Positions 9,143 to 18,001 of a stretch of 64,000 nt of DNA are shown here, piece by piece. Origin of the DNA: Fimenecus sp051881355 (GTDB lineage Bacteria > Bacillota > Clostridia > Oscillospirales > Acutalibacteraceae). Each line of letters starts with the position of its first letter. Position 1 is the first letter of the stretch. The notes below the pieces were generated by a model. That model saw only the letters and a list, made by a program, of their open reading frames with translations. It was not told the origin of the DNA and searched no databases. Both the position numbers and the translations under genes were made by a program. Location: the NCBI GenBank assembly GCA_051881355.1, contig JBJEPS010000020.1, forward strand, positions 1 to 64,000, written 5' to 3'.

Positions 9143-9367
9143 ATGATTTTTGAGAAAGTCAGAAAAATTATTTGCGACCAGTTCGATTTGGAAGAGGACG
9201 TCGTTACACCGGAAACCCTCTTGGAGGATGATTTGGAGGCAGACAGCCTCGATTTGGTCGATTTGGTGATGTCGTTTGAGGACGAGTTTCAGATTGAAGT
9301 GCCCGACGAGGATTTGGTGAACATCAAAACCGTCGGCGATATTGTAAAATACATCGAGGAGCATTAA
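9143..9367 (+). CDS. acpP: Acyl carrier protein
   Basis: A 74-residue acidic four-helix protein. The phosphopantetheine attachment serine is Ser35 in the motif EADSLDLVDL. It carries growing acyl chains in fatty-acid synthesis or a dedicated acylation pathway. ATG 9143 follows GGAGGTG; an in-frame TTG at 9128 overlaps that ribosome site and is rejected. No fab genes are adjacent. It is instead co-transcribed with proS from a strong promoter, so whether this is the main fatty-acid ACP or a second copy cannot be decided here. Confidence 0.92.
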   Translation: MIFEKVRKIICDQFDLEEDVVTPETLLEDDLEADSLDLVDLVMSFEDEFQIEVPDEDLVNIKTVGDIVKYIEEH

Positions 9368-9400
9368 AGAGCGCGCTCTCGATTGAAAAGGACAGTAAAC

Positions 9401-10837
9401 ATGGCTGAACAAAAGAAAATGGTGGAAGAAATCACCTCGATGGAGGCGGATTTCGCAAAATGGTATACCGATGTTTGCCGCAAGGCGGAATTGATTGAGT
9501 ATACCAGCGTCAAGGGCTGTATGGTCATTCGCCCCTACGGCTATGCGATTTGGGAGAACATCCAAAAGGAGCTGGATAAGCGTTTTAAGGTGTTAGGGCA
9601 CGAAAATGTCTGTATGCCGATGTTTATCCCCGAAAGCTTGCTTAATAAAGAAAAAGACCACGTCGAGGGCTTTGCACCCGAAGTCGCTTGGGTCACGCAC
9701 GGCGGCAATGAGAAGTTGGAGGAGCGCCTTTGTGTGCGTCCGACCTCGGAAACGCTGTTCTGCGAGCATTACAAGGCGATTGTGCAGTCTTATCGCGATT
9801 TGCCGAAACTCTACAACCAATGGGTTTCGGTGGTGCGCTGGGAAAAAACTACCCGCCCGTTTTTGCGCTCGCGCGAATTCCTGTGGCAGGAGGGGCACAC
9901 CATTCACGCCACCGCTGCGGAAGCGCAGGCGGAAACCGTGCAGATGCTGAATGTCTATGCGGATTTTTGCGAGAACTTCCTTGCGATGCCCGTCGTGAAA
10001 GGCGTGAAAACCGAAAAGGAACGCTTCGCCGGCGCGGAGGACACCTATACCATCGAAGCGTTGATGCATGATGGGAAGGCGCTGCAAAGTGCGACTTCGC
10101 ACTATTTCGGCGACGGGTTTGCCCGCGCGTTTGAAATTCAGTATACCGATAAAGACAATACACTCAAATTTCCGTTCCAAACCTCTTGGGGCTGCACCAC
10201 GCGGCTCATCGGCGCAGTGATTATGACGCACGGCGACAATAACGGACTTGTCCTGCCGCCGAAGGTTGCACCCACACAGGTTGTCGTCATTCCGATTGCC
10301 GCGCACAAAGCGGGCGTTACGGAGAAGGCGCAGGAAGTGACAGAACACATTGCGAAGTTCTGCCGTGCGAAAATCGACACAAGCGACAATTCTCCGGGGT
10401 GGAAGTTCGCCGAGTACGAGATGAAAGGCGTACCGCTGCGTTTGGAATTGGGACCGAAAGACATCGAGAAAAATCAGTGCGTTTTGGTGCGCCGCGACAA
10501 CCGCGAAAAGGTGTTTGTTTCTTTAGACGATTTGGAAACCGAAATCCCGCGCCTTTTGGACGCCGTGCAGCAAGGGCTGTACGATGCCGCGCTTGCTCGC
10601 CGCGAAAAGATGACCTATTCCGCCGCGACGCTTGACGAACTCAAGGACATTGCCGACAACAAGCCCGGATTTATTAAGGCGATGTGGTGCGGTAGCCGCG
10701 AATGTGAGGAAAAGCTCAAAGAGATTGCAGGGGTTTCATCGCGCTGTATCCCGTTCGAGCAAGAGCACATTGCCGATACCTGCGTTTGCTGTGGGAAACC
10801 GGCAGAAAAAATGCTCTATTGGGGCAAGGCGTATTAA
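9401..10837 (+). CDS. proS: Prolyl-tRNA synthetase, short (archaeal/eukaryote-like) form
   Basis: A 478-residue class II aminoacyl-tRNA synthetase that attaches proline to tRNA-Pro. It is the short form without the editing insertion of the E. coli enzyme. Motif 2 is recognisable in RWEKTTRPFLRSREFLWQEG, followed by the TIHAT segment, and the C-terminus has the cysteine pairs (WCGSREC and CVCCG) and terminal aromatic residues of this subgroup. The ATG at 9401 follows AAAAGGA with normal spacing. It is preceded by acpP and followed 48 nt later by a lipoprotein gene without an intervening terminator. Confidence 0.95.
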   Translation: MAEQKKMVEEITSMEADFAKWYTDVCRKAELIEYTSVKGCMVIRPYGYAIWENIQKELDKRFKVLGHENVCMPMFIPESLLNKEKDHVEGFAPEVAWVTHGGNEKLEERLCVRPTSETLFCEHYKAIVQSYRDLPKLYNQWVSVVRWEKTTRPFLRSREFLWQEGHTIHATAAEAQAETVQMLNVYADFCENFLAMPVVKGVKTEKERFAGAEDTYTIEALMHDGKALQSATSHYFGDGFARAFEIQYTDKDNTLKFPFQTSWGCTTRLIGAVIMTHGDNNGLVLPPKVAPTQVVVIPIAAHKAGVTEKAQEVTEHIAKFCRAKIDTSDNSPGWKFAEYEMKGVPLRLELGPKDIEKNQCVLVRRDNREKVFVSLDDLETEIPRLLDAVQQGLYDAALARREKMTYSAATLDELKDIADNKPGFIKAMWCGSRECEEKLKEIAGVSSRCIPFEQEHIADTCVCCGKPAEKMLYWGKAY

Positions 10838-10885
10838 AGCGGTTTGCTGTTTGCAAAACGCAACCGAAAACAACGGAGGTTTATT

Positions 10886-11593
10886 ATGGAAAAGAAAATG
10901 ATTGCCGTTATCTGCGTTTTGATGTTGCTCATATCATTGCTTGTATCTTGTGGGAAAAAATATCCAACAATAACAATTAAGGGCAATGAATATGTGCTTG
11001 CAACAGATGAAGAAGGCAACACAATGCTTAGTGATGATGGTGAACTTGTGATATATCCCACCGACAGTAACGGAAAACCCTACAAAGGTGAAAACGGAGA
11101 ATATGAGACGAATTTTGTAGATTTTCCCGACAAAATTGTCAATGGAAATATCTATGAAACGCCGCAATTTAAAATTACGATGCCGGAGGAATGGACAGAA
11201 GGCGAAGAAGGATATATTAAATCCGGCAATGAGAGTGTCATCTTTGAAGTGTGCCCAACTGCTACGCTGAATGAGAAATATACGGTTGAAAAGTATATTG
11301 CGACACAAATTGAAGGACTCGAAATGTTTATTGAAGCACAGCCAGAATACAAAGATAAGCTCAAATACAGTGTGGAACAGTTGGAGAATATTACCGAAAA
11401 CGAATTGCCGTGTTTCGTTGTTATTATGCAGGAATATGACGATACGCAAAAAGTAGTTTCGGAGCAGTATTTATATTATATTGTTGATGGTGATACACTG
11501 TTGGAATTTTCTTATATTTGTCGCGATGCGAGTTTGGTGGGAACATTTGACGCATACCAATTTATTGATGAGAATTTAATCCTAAAAACCTAA
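10886..11593 (+). CDS. Lipoprotein of unknown function
   Basis: 235 residues starting with a hydrophobic signal segment ending in the lipobox LLVSC (Cys22), so it should be lipid-anchored on the outer face of the membrane. The body is acidic and soluble, with alternating hydrophobic pattern and no motif I recognise. It is noticeably more AT-rich than proS and shares its transcript, and it is closed by the terminator at 11602. GGAGG lies 6 nt before the ATG. It marks the left end of the AT-richer block that continues to about 20.7 kb. Confidence 0.75.
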   Translation: MEKKMIAVICVLMLLISLLVSCGKKYPTITIKGNEYVLATDEEGNTMLSDDGELVIYPTDSNGKPYKGENGEYETNFVDFPDKIVNGNIYETPQFKITMPEEWTEGEEGYIKSGNESVIFEVCPTATLNEKYTVEKYIATQIEGLEMFIEAQPEYKDKLKYSVEQLENITENELPCFVVIMQEYDDTQKVVSEQYLYYIVDGDTLLEFSYICRDASLVGTFDAYQFIDENLILKT

Positions 11594-11601
11594 AAGTATA
11601 A

Positions 11602-11652
11602 AAAGCAAACAAAAATCGCCGGAAGTTCTTTCTGGTGATTTTTGTTTGCTTT
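11602..11652 (+). terminator. Intrinsic terminator after the lipoprotein gene
   Basis: A long hairpin: the arm at 11602-11622 (AAAGCAAACAAAAATCGCC...) pairs with 11631-11652 (...GGTGATTTTTGTTTGCTTT) across a short loop. Its right arm carries the T-tract, and it could work in both directions. Confidence 0.75.
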
Positions 11653-11936
11653 GGTGAAAACATACACTATATATTGTAAAAAAAACAAAACGGTTCTACA
11701 TATCGATGCCATAAAATTAGACGATCTTTTATTCAACAAAATTTTAAAATATGTTCATTATTTTGTTGATTTTTATGATGAAACATAAGTTCATATCTTG
11801 TTCATAATTTCGTCGAAATATTGCAACTTTTACTTGACCTTTTGCACAAAACGACTAAAAAAAATTGTTCGGATTGTAGAAACTGATAAATTTTGTTAAC
11901 AAACTATTGACTCTCGCGAGAATTTGTTTGTATAAT
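11653..11936. other. AT-rich intergenic region upstream of the secreted-protein locus
   Basis: About 280 nt of AT-rich sequence without a credible reading frame. It ends in the promoter at 11907-11936. A weaker promoter-like pair (TTGACC near 11834 followed by TAAAAA) is also visible. I see no repeats or RNA structure here comparable to those that follow. Confidence 0.5.
11907..11936 (+). promoter_or_regulatory. Promoter of the secreted cohesin/dockerin locus with a palindromic spacer
   Basis: TTGACT at 11907-11912 and TATAAT at 11931-11936 are separated by 18 nt. The spacer contains the perfect 10-bp palindrome TCTCGCGAGA at 11912-11921, a plausible operator for a dimeric regulator bound between the -35 and -10 boxes. 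Transcription should start near 11943, giving a leader of about 330 nt. Confidence 0.7.
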
Positions 11937-11942
11937 ATATCC

Positions 11943-12275
11943 AACCATAGGAGTGGTGTTTATGGGTGAAGTGTCCCTATTTTTAGTCGGGGCACACATC
12001 CGGTTTGATACACATCCTAAGGTAATAAGCACTCGGGTGTGTATCATCAGTCTTCCGCCGTATTTCGTGAAAGCGGAGAACGGTGAAAGACGATCCGAGT
12101 AAATCAGAGCGCATTTGCCGACCTCTGCCGAATGTCCTTGTGGCACGGCTGGGTCAGAGAGCGAAGCGACTGACGCTCGCAAAGGTCGTATGATCTCAAA
12201 CGACGCAAAAATATGAGATCAACATATTGCTGCATACATAATATATGCATGTAAAATTTAATAGGAGGAAAAACA
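11943..12275 (+). ncRNA. Highly structured untranslated leader RNA (unidentified; riboswitch-like)
   Basis: The leader contains several strong helices found by eye. P1 is 11964-12001: GTGTCCC/GGGGCAC plus GGGTG/CATCC. P2 is 12006-12017 with 12035-12046, 12 bp. A further stem is GTCTT 12050-12054 with AAGAC 12087-12091. CGACC 12119-12123 pairs with GGTCG 12184-12188 and encloses hairpins at 12127-12149 and 12159-12178. GATCTCA/TGAGATC spans 12192-12220, and TGCATA/TATGCA spans 12231-12249, just ahead of AGGAGG at 12263. The 8-nt segment 12031-12038 (ACTCGGGT) is fully complementary to 12093-12100 (ATCCGAGT), which would disrupt P2, so two exclusive folds are possible. It matches no riboswitch, T-box, SRP, RNase P, 6S or tmRNA consensus I know. 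Confidence 0.6.
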
Positions 12276-15200
12276 ATGAAAAAATCAAAAAAGTTGTTAA
12301 GTGTACTCTTGGCAATGTTGATGATTTTGTCATCGATGTCCGTTATGGCGTCGGCTGCAAAGGCAAACTATAAAACAGTCGATGATCTGGAAACAAATGC
12401 TGCGTACAGTCCTTACGGTGCGGTAACAAGACTGACAACTGAAGAACGCGTATCTATTCTTTTTGACTACCTTGACGATATTCTTGAAGCAGCCAACATT
12501 AACATGGGTCAGTTGGTCAGCATCGGTCTGATTGAGTCAAATAAGGTTAAGATTATCGTTGACTTGCGTTCTATCGATGCTATTTGTGACACTACCATTG
12601 ACTCTGTTGCGCAGTCCACGGGCAGCACATATTGGGGCATTGCAAAAGGCATGCTTGGTGTTCTCAAAAATCTGGACACTTCCACTTGGAAGAAAGATAT
12701 GACACGTGACAGTGTCGACCAGATGACAATTATCTATGAGCTCTTGGAACTGTTAAACCAAAACAGAGGGCTGGTCCAAACCGTATTGACGGACGGTCTT
12801 GATCTTGGTTTGGTTGAGAGCTTTGTGGATGTTAGCTCTGTCAAGGATTTGATTGGCGATATCCCCGGACTGATTAAGGGCATGATTTTCCCGCTCTTTG
12901 AAAGATGGGATGACAATCAAACGTTGATTAACACATACAGCAACACCGCAGGAAACGGCGGTATGGAATCTGTGCTCAACGGCTTCGTGCAGAGATTGTT
13001 CACAAACGATATGAGCATTACCTCTTATAAAGAGGATGCAGCCGGCAATTGCATCAGCAATCATACGCTTCCCACAGTCGGTATTATTGATGATGCGACA
13101 AACGGTACCCGTCATTATTTTGAAAAGGGAACGGATACGAAAGGCGATTATATTCTCCGCTATGCATATAATACGGAAACCGGCGCATATGACTCTGTCG
13201 ATGCTACAACGAAGGATCCCATCAAGTACTACAAGACCGAAGAACTCGATGCAGACGGTAACGGTACCGGCGAATTTGTCTTTGTCAAGACCAATGAGGA
13301 CGGCACGACTGAAAATCTTAAGTATTATAAGAATGACAGTAAATACCTTCCCTCTTTTGCCGCAGACCTTGAAAACGGTACGGCAACACTTGACCTGACC
13401 ACGCAAACCCCCGCGGAACTTCTGTATGAGTTCATCCCGTATGTATTTGCTGAAATGGCACCGGTTGTGCTCAACGGCTCCGTAAAGAAACTTCTCGCGG
13501 AGTGGTTCGGCGCTTCCTTCACGGAAGTCGGCGCTGTCACCTCCGACGAGGTCAAGGCGTTGGCTGGCTATGACGCAAGCTTGGAGATTTTTGCTGCAGA
13601 ACACGGCGATTATCTTTGGGAGTGGTCGGATTACGCAGTTCTTGCGAACGGCACGCACGTTTGGCGTTTTGAAGACAGCATTTATGTTGCGGACCTTTCC
13701 GGCACCAATCCCTATTTTGACATTATCAACTGGGATTATGAGATTACGGATGACTTCATGAACGAGTTTATCCCCGGCGCAGATGGTAACACTGCATCGG
13801 CGGCAGGCTATACCACCCTCCTTCAAGGGCTCAACGACTTCTTAATTAAGGCTGCTAATATGCTCCTTGATAAAGACCTTGTTGCGAAGATGGCACTGAC
13901 CAACGGCGATAACTCCAATCTGATCGAAAACGTGAAAAAGGCTGCACAGACAGTTGTCGCAATCAGCCCCGAATCCATTTTCGGTTCGAACTACAATGAT
14001 CCCGACAAGTATTACAGCTTGATGATGAGCGACGATAACCAAGAAGTTCTGATTGGTATCGCTTGCACATTGATTGACTGGCTGATGCCGCAGTTGATTT
14101 TACCGACGGCAGATACGCTTAAGGGTCAGGGGTACTCCGTTGCTGCGATTCTGACGATGGTTGTTCGTGAGCTCGCAACACAGCTTGTCCCCGATATCAA
14201 CTATGATGCGTTGATCTATTCCGACTACAACACCAAGACCCTGCTGACCGGCAAAGACAACAGCTACTGGCTGGATGTTTGCTTGACGATCGGCACGGAT
14301 ATCGGTCTCAAGTATATGACTGCGCTTGCTGACCTTGGTGAAGATAATACGGAGACATTTGCAGGCGCAAACTGGACTGAATCCAGAACTTACACGGCTG
14401 CTGATACCGATGCAATTGTCGGTACGGACGACGCAATTAAGCTTTGGGAACAGAGAGTCGATTATATCATTGACTGGGCGCTGACTGCCAATGCTGAATA
14501 CGGCTGGAAGTTTGAAAGATTGGTCGAATGCGGGTCAACCATCGACCTTGCCACTGCGCAGGATCCTTGGGTGAAGCTCGGCAACATTCTCAGCAGCATT
14601 CTCCCGGTTGCCGACGTATTCAATCTGGATACAACGCAGGCGAACTGGTTAGAAACGCTTCTGAGAGACGATCTCGTACTGGCACTTCTTGATTTGGATG
14701 TGACCAAGATTGTCGGCGGTGCAACCGCGAACGGCATCATCAACATCCCGACAACCAGTATTCTCAGAACCACTAATACAATGTCCGGTGTGACAATTAT
14801 TGTGAGAGACCTTCTGAATAATATCCTTTACAAGGTCGCAGGCAATGCAAACCTGATTGATCCGGCAATATTTACCGGTATTGATACACTGCTTAACCAG
14901 ACCAATCTCGGTACGCTGGTTTCCAATTTACTGAACAAGCTGTTTGTGGCAGTTGGTAGCAACGGACTTCTTGACCCGATTATGCCGCTTCTTGGCTTCT
15001 TTGTAGGTTGGACTACGGACGCGCAGAAGCTGACTGATCCGACTTTGCTGTTTGCGAATCCCGGTGACAGAGATTACGTTTATTCATCAGATAGCGCTAC
15101 AGCAACAACGACTATTAAAGTCAGAAACGATGCTTCCGGTATGTTGCTGAAACACAGAGGTTCAACAACGACAGATCAAGCGTATGATTTGGTCATTGAT

Positions 15201-17474
15201 GATATTACCTGTGACGATTCTTCGTTCTCAACAACAGCGACTTTCCCGATGACAGCAGTGCCCGGTGCAAAAGCGGAAATTCCCGTTTCGTTGACCTATG
15301 ACGGAGAAAAAGTTATTCAGTTTAGGATCACGTATCATTATATTGGCAAAGACGGTGCAACCGTCGGCGGAATCCAAACAAAGACCACATATGTATTTGT
15401 TTCCAATATCATGAGCGACGCTGAGCTGACGCACTTGTATTCTTCGGAAGACAGCGATAAAAATTATTCGGGTATTGAAGAATTCAACTATTATATCTTT
15501 ACCGAAAATGTTTACAAAGCAATAACCGGATATATGCAGACCATTTATTATAAGGGCAGCACCCTTTCTAACCCTGATCTCGGTCAGACACCTACGGTGA
15601 ATTCTGATGTTGCGCCTACCGGTAACGCTGCAACGTACTTTAAACACATTTCGGCGCCGATTACTGATTATGGTTGGGAGAGCAAGCTTACTAAGGATAT
15701 CGGTGCAACTTCAGGTAATCTTTACCTTGCGCAGGACGGCGTGGATGAGAATACTGAAATGCCCTTCGGCACATATGACATGGGCGTAATCGCTATCAAG
15801 TATTGGAGAAAGACTATTACTTCGTCAGAAGGCGACTCTAAATGCTGGGATATTGACTTCATTTATTACGATGATCAAAACATCAGCGAAGTCATGAAAA
15901 AATATGTCGGGCTGGATATCGATGAGTCGATGATCGATACATCCAACTCCTCTGCGGTAACTGCGTACAACAATTATATTACCGCACTGAAAAATGTTGT
16001 TCAGCTTGCTACACTTCCCAAGATGGTTGCAACCTATGTCGATACTTACATGCCGCAGATAGAAGGCGCGATTACCACGCTTGATTCTGCATATACGGCT
16101 CTTTCGAAGTATATTCAACAAGTTACTTCTCAAGAAATTCTTGAAACTGCGCTTGCAACTGCAGAGCCCGGCGGCGATGTTCCCGAAATCAATTATCAGG
16201 ACTATGAGCTCTATGAGTATTTCGAGTATCAGGACGAAAGAACTGCTACCAGAAACAGACTTAATGAGTACGCACAGCCCACTGCACCTGAAAAGCATAT
16301 TGAAGGCAGTGCACTTTCCGCTTCTGAAATTGATGCACTTGTAGCAGCAGAATCCAATGCAAAGAAACAGCTTGCGATTAACGCGACCGTGCTTGAACCG
16401 ACCGATGATGAGGTTGCGGCATACAATGAAGCAGTTGAAAATTGGAGTGCACCGTCCTACACTGAACTTGACAATGCAAATCAAGCGATGTTGCTCACTT
16501 ACTACAAGCAGTTCTTGATTGCAAACACAACCAATAAGCAATTCCTTGCAAAAGAACTGGAATATGCTGCAGCACAGAACTATGATGCTTCTAAGTACAG
16601 CGCAGATTCTTGGGCAGCTTATGAGGCAGCACTCGCAACCGCAACCGCAGTTAATGCGGACGCAAATGCTTTGCAGTCTACTGTATTCGACGCGAAGTAT
16701 GAATTGATGAAGGCAGAAAATGCACTTCTTCTCAAAGAGAAATCCGCGAAAGAAACCGGCGCACTCACTGATTTGGAAGGCCTGGTTGCTATCGCGAACA
16801 CCATCTTCGCAAATCCCGATGACTACACCGTAGTTGACGGCGTGACCGAGACGGAAGCATATGCTGCTTTGATTAAGGCTCTTGGCTATGCGTACACGGA
16901 CGAAGCAGGCAATGAGGAAATCCTCTACAGCCATTCCGCTCTGAGCTTCTTGAAGTATGATCGCGAGACCACAACTTCGAACTTGAACAGAATCGCTGCT
17001 GCTGAGCAGGCGCTCGTAGATGCAATTGCAAACTTCAAGTCTCTTATCGAAGTGATCGCAAGCGAAACCACTACCGGCGGTGTGGTCGATGTTGCGAACA
17101 GATATGTTTACGGTGTCAACCCGGGCGATGTTGCGGCAAGCTACTTTGAAGCAACAAACGGCGGCACTCTGACATGGACTGTCGGCGATGCGACTTCGGT
17201 TAACGGTACTGGTGCAACCGCTACCTTGACAAATAAAAACGGCGAAGTTGTGGCAATCTACACCTTGGTTATCTTTGGTGATGTCAACGGCGACGGCGCG
17301 ATCGACGCGTTCGACGCTTCGCTCATCAACATGGATCTTGCCAATGTAAATGCTCTGACCGGTGAATTTGCTGCAGCAGGTGATACAACCAATGACGATG
17401 AAATCGGCTTGGCTGACTATTCGGCAGTTGTAAGCTATGCTATCGGCGCAGGCACTATCGCACAGACTCGCTGA
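12276..17474 (+). CDS. Very large secreted protein with FIVAR-like region and C-terminal dockerin
   Basis: 1732 residues. A Sec signal peptide (about 1-28, KKSKKLLSVLLAM... to ASAAK) is followed by about 1000 residues of largely helical sequence I do not recognise, a beta-rich part (~940-1230), then a helical region with a FIVAR-like unit near 1435-1485 (YDASKYSADSWAAYEAALA). A module near 1600-1660 (EATNGG, GTG) is shared with the next gene. The last ~68 residues, from 1665, form a dockerin: GDVNGDGAIDAFDASLIN and GDTTNDDEIGLADYSAVV are the two F-hand calcium-binding repeats. No catalytic domain is evident, so a structural or adhesive role is inferred. AGGAGG precedes the ATG. No sortase motif is seen, so retention may depend on cohesin binding. 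Confidence 0.85.
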   Translation: MKKSKKLLSVLLAMLMILSSMSVMASAAKANYKTVDDLETNAAYSPYGAVTRLTTEERVSILFDYLDDILEAANINMGQLVSIGLIESNKVKIIVDLRSIDAICDTTIDSVAQSTGSTYWGIAKGMLGVLKNLDTSTWKKDMTRDSVDQMTIIYELLELLNQNRGLVQTVLTDGLDLGLVESFVDVSSVKDLIGDIPGLIKGMIFPLFERWDDNQTLINTYSNTAGNGGMESVLNGFVQRLFTNDMSITSYKEDAAGNCISNHTLPTVGIIDDATNGTRHYFEKGTDTKGDYILRYAYNTETGAYDSVDATTKDPIKYYKTEELDADGNGTGEFVFVKTNEDGTTENLKYYKNDSKYLPSFAADLENGTATLDLTTQTPAELLYEFIPYVFAEMAPVVLNGSVKKLLAEWFGASFTEVGAVTSDEVKALAGYDASLEIFAAEHGDYLWEWSDYAVLANGTHVWRFEDSIYVADLSGTNPYFDIINWDYEITDDFMNEFIPGADGNTASAAGYTTLLQGLNDFLIKAANMLLDKDLVAKMALTNGDNSNLIENVKKAAQTVVAISPESIFGSNYNDPDKYYSLMMSDDNQEVLIGIACTLIDWLMPQLILPTADTLKGQGYSVAAILTMVVRELATQLVPDINYDALIYSDYNTKTLLTGKDNSYWLDVCLTIGTDIGLKYMTALADLGEDNTETFAGANWTESRTYTAADTDAIVGTDDAIKLWEQRVDYIIDWALTANAEYGWKFERLVECGSTIDLATAQDPWVKLGNILSSILPVADVFNLDTTQANWLETLLRDDLVLALLDLDVTKIVGGATANGIINIPTTSILRTTNTMSGVTIIVRDLLNNILYKVAGNANLIDPAIFTGIDTLLNQTNLGTLVSNLLNKLFVAVGSNGLLDPIMPLLGFFVGWTTDAQKLTDPTLLFANPGDRDYVYSSDSATATTTIKVRNDASGMLLKHRGSTTTDQAYDLVIDDITCDDSSFSTTATFPMTAVPGAKAEIPVSLTYDGEKVIQFRITYHYIGKDGATVGGIQTKTTYVFVSNIMSDAELTHLYSSEDSDKNYSGIEEFNYYIFTENVYKAITGYMQTIYYKGSTLSNPDLGQTPTVNSDVAPTGNAATYFKHISAPITDYGWESKLTKDIGATSGNLYLAQDGVDENTEMPFGTYDMGVIAIKYWRKTITSSEGDSKCWDIDFIYYDDQNISEVMKKYVGLDIDESMIDTSNSSAVTAYNNYITALKNVVQLATLPKMVATYVDTYMPQIEGAITTLDSAYTALSKYIQQVTSQEILETALATAEPGGDVPEINYQDYELYEYFEYQDERTATRNRLNEYAQPTAPEKHIEGSALSASEIDALVAAESNAKKQLAINATVLEPTDDEVAAYNEAVENWSAPSYTELDNANQAMLLTYYKQFLIANTTNKQFLAKELEYAAAQNYDASKYSADSWAAYEAALATATAVNADANALQSTVFDAKYELMKAENALLLKEKSAKETGALTDLEGLVAIANTIFANPDDYTVVDGVTETEAYAALIKALGYAYTDEAGNEEILYSHSALSFLKYDRETTTSNLNRIAAAEQALVDAIANFKSLIEVIASETTTGGVVDVANRYVYGVNPGDVAASYFEATNGGTLTWTVGDATSVNGTGATATLTNKNGEVVAIYTLVIFGDVNGDGAIDAFDASLINMDLANVNALTGEFAAAGDTTNDDEIGLADYSAVVSYAIGAGTIAQTR

Positions 17475-17943
17475 ATTCCTAAATTATAGGGCGGGAGCTC
17501 GCTCCTGCCTTGTAGGAAACGCACTTCTCAACCGCCCCATTCGTGGGGAGGTGGCACGCCGCAAGGCGTGACGGAGGGGCGCGGGCGAACCCAGTTCGTC
17601 CCTACAACCCCGTAGGGGACGGTGAGATTTCCCTGTTAGGGGAAATGTCGCGTAGCGACAAAGGGGTAATGGCGTAGCCGTAACCTCGACATCTCGAACC
17701 TACAAATCTCGCATTGTGAATTACACAACGCAAAACGACCCCGTCCCGCGCTTCTCCGGCGCGGGCGGGGAAAAAGAAAGAACTCCACCGCCGCGGGTGA
17801 CCGCGCGGGTATAATGTGCATAGTGTTTCCGGCAAGGCGCGTTTTTGCTGAAGTCACCACACTGTTTGCGTCCTTGATTTTCAGAGTGATAGCTGACAAT
17901 CAATCCGCACAGCAAGACAGACGCTTGTCGCAGAAAATTTCTG
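17475..17943. repeat. Intergenic repeat block between the two dockerin genes
   Basis: About 470 nt, GC-rich and non-coding. A possible terminator hairpin GGCGGGAGC/GCTCCTGCC lies at about 17491-17510 without a T-tract. Then come several palindromic units: one around 17536-17552 (CCGCCCCATTCGTGGGGAGG), one around 17553-17580 (GGCACGCCGCAAGGCGTGACG), GCGGGCGAACCCAGTTCGTCCCTAC at 17581-17605, and others to about 17790 (GCGCTTCTCCGGCGC). These resemble dispersed intergenic repeats common in gut Clostridia. No transposase or reading frame is present. Confidence 0.55.
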
Positions 17944-17972
17944 TTGACTTTTTGCCGTGAAAACTGTATATT
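17944..17972 (+). promoter_or_regulatory. SigA promoter of the cohesin-dockerin gene
   Basis: TTGACT at 17944-17949 and TATATT at 17967-17972 with a 17-nt spacer, about 25 nt upstream of the AGGAGG site. The next gene therefore has its own promoter in addition to any readthrough from the large gene. Confidence 0.7.
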
Positions 17973-18001
17973 ATATGGGAAGAAAATATAAGGAGGATAT
18001 T

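Noticed and set aside
11904..12182. Minus-strand frame of 92 codons inside the structured leader
   Set aside because: No ribosome site, opposite to a strong promoter, and fully explained by the base-paired RNA structure.
12192..12220. Hairpin GATCTCA/TGAGATC read as a terminator
   Set aside because: It is followed by AACATATTG, without a T-tract; treated as part of the leader fold.
11943..12275. Leader as a known riboswitch, T-box, SRP, RNase P, 6S or tmRNA
   Set aside because: The conserved boxes I know for these families (for example AGGGTGGAACCGCG of the T-box or the cobalamin box) are absent; c-di-GMP-type CGCAAA strings occur but lack the surrounding motif.
12753..13826. 357-codon minus frame inside the large secreted-protein gene
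   Set aside because: Antisense shadow with Cys/Ile-rich, unfoldable composition and no ribosome site. The similar frame at 15825-16934 is rejected for the same reason.
17475..17943. Repeat block as an insertion sequence or CRISPR
   Set aside because: No transposase frame, no regularly spaced direct repeats; only palindromic units of different sequence.
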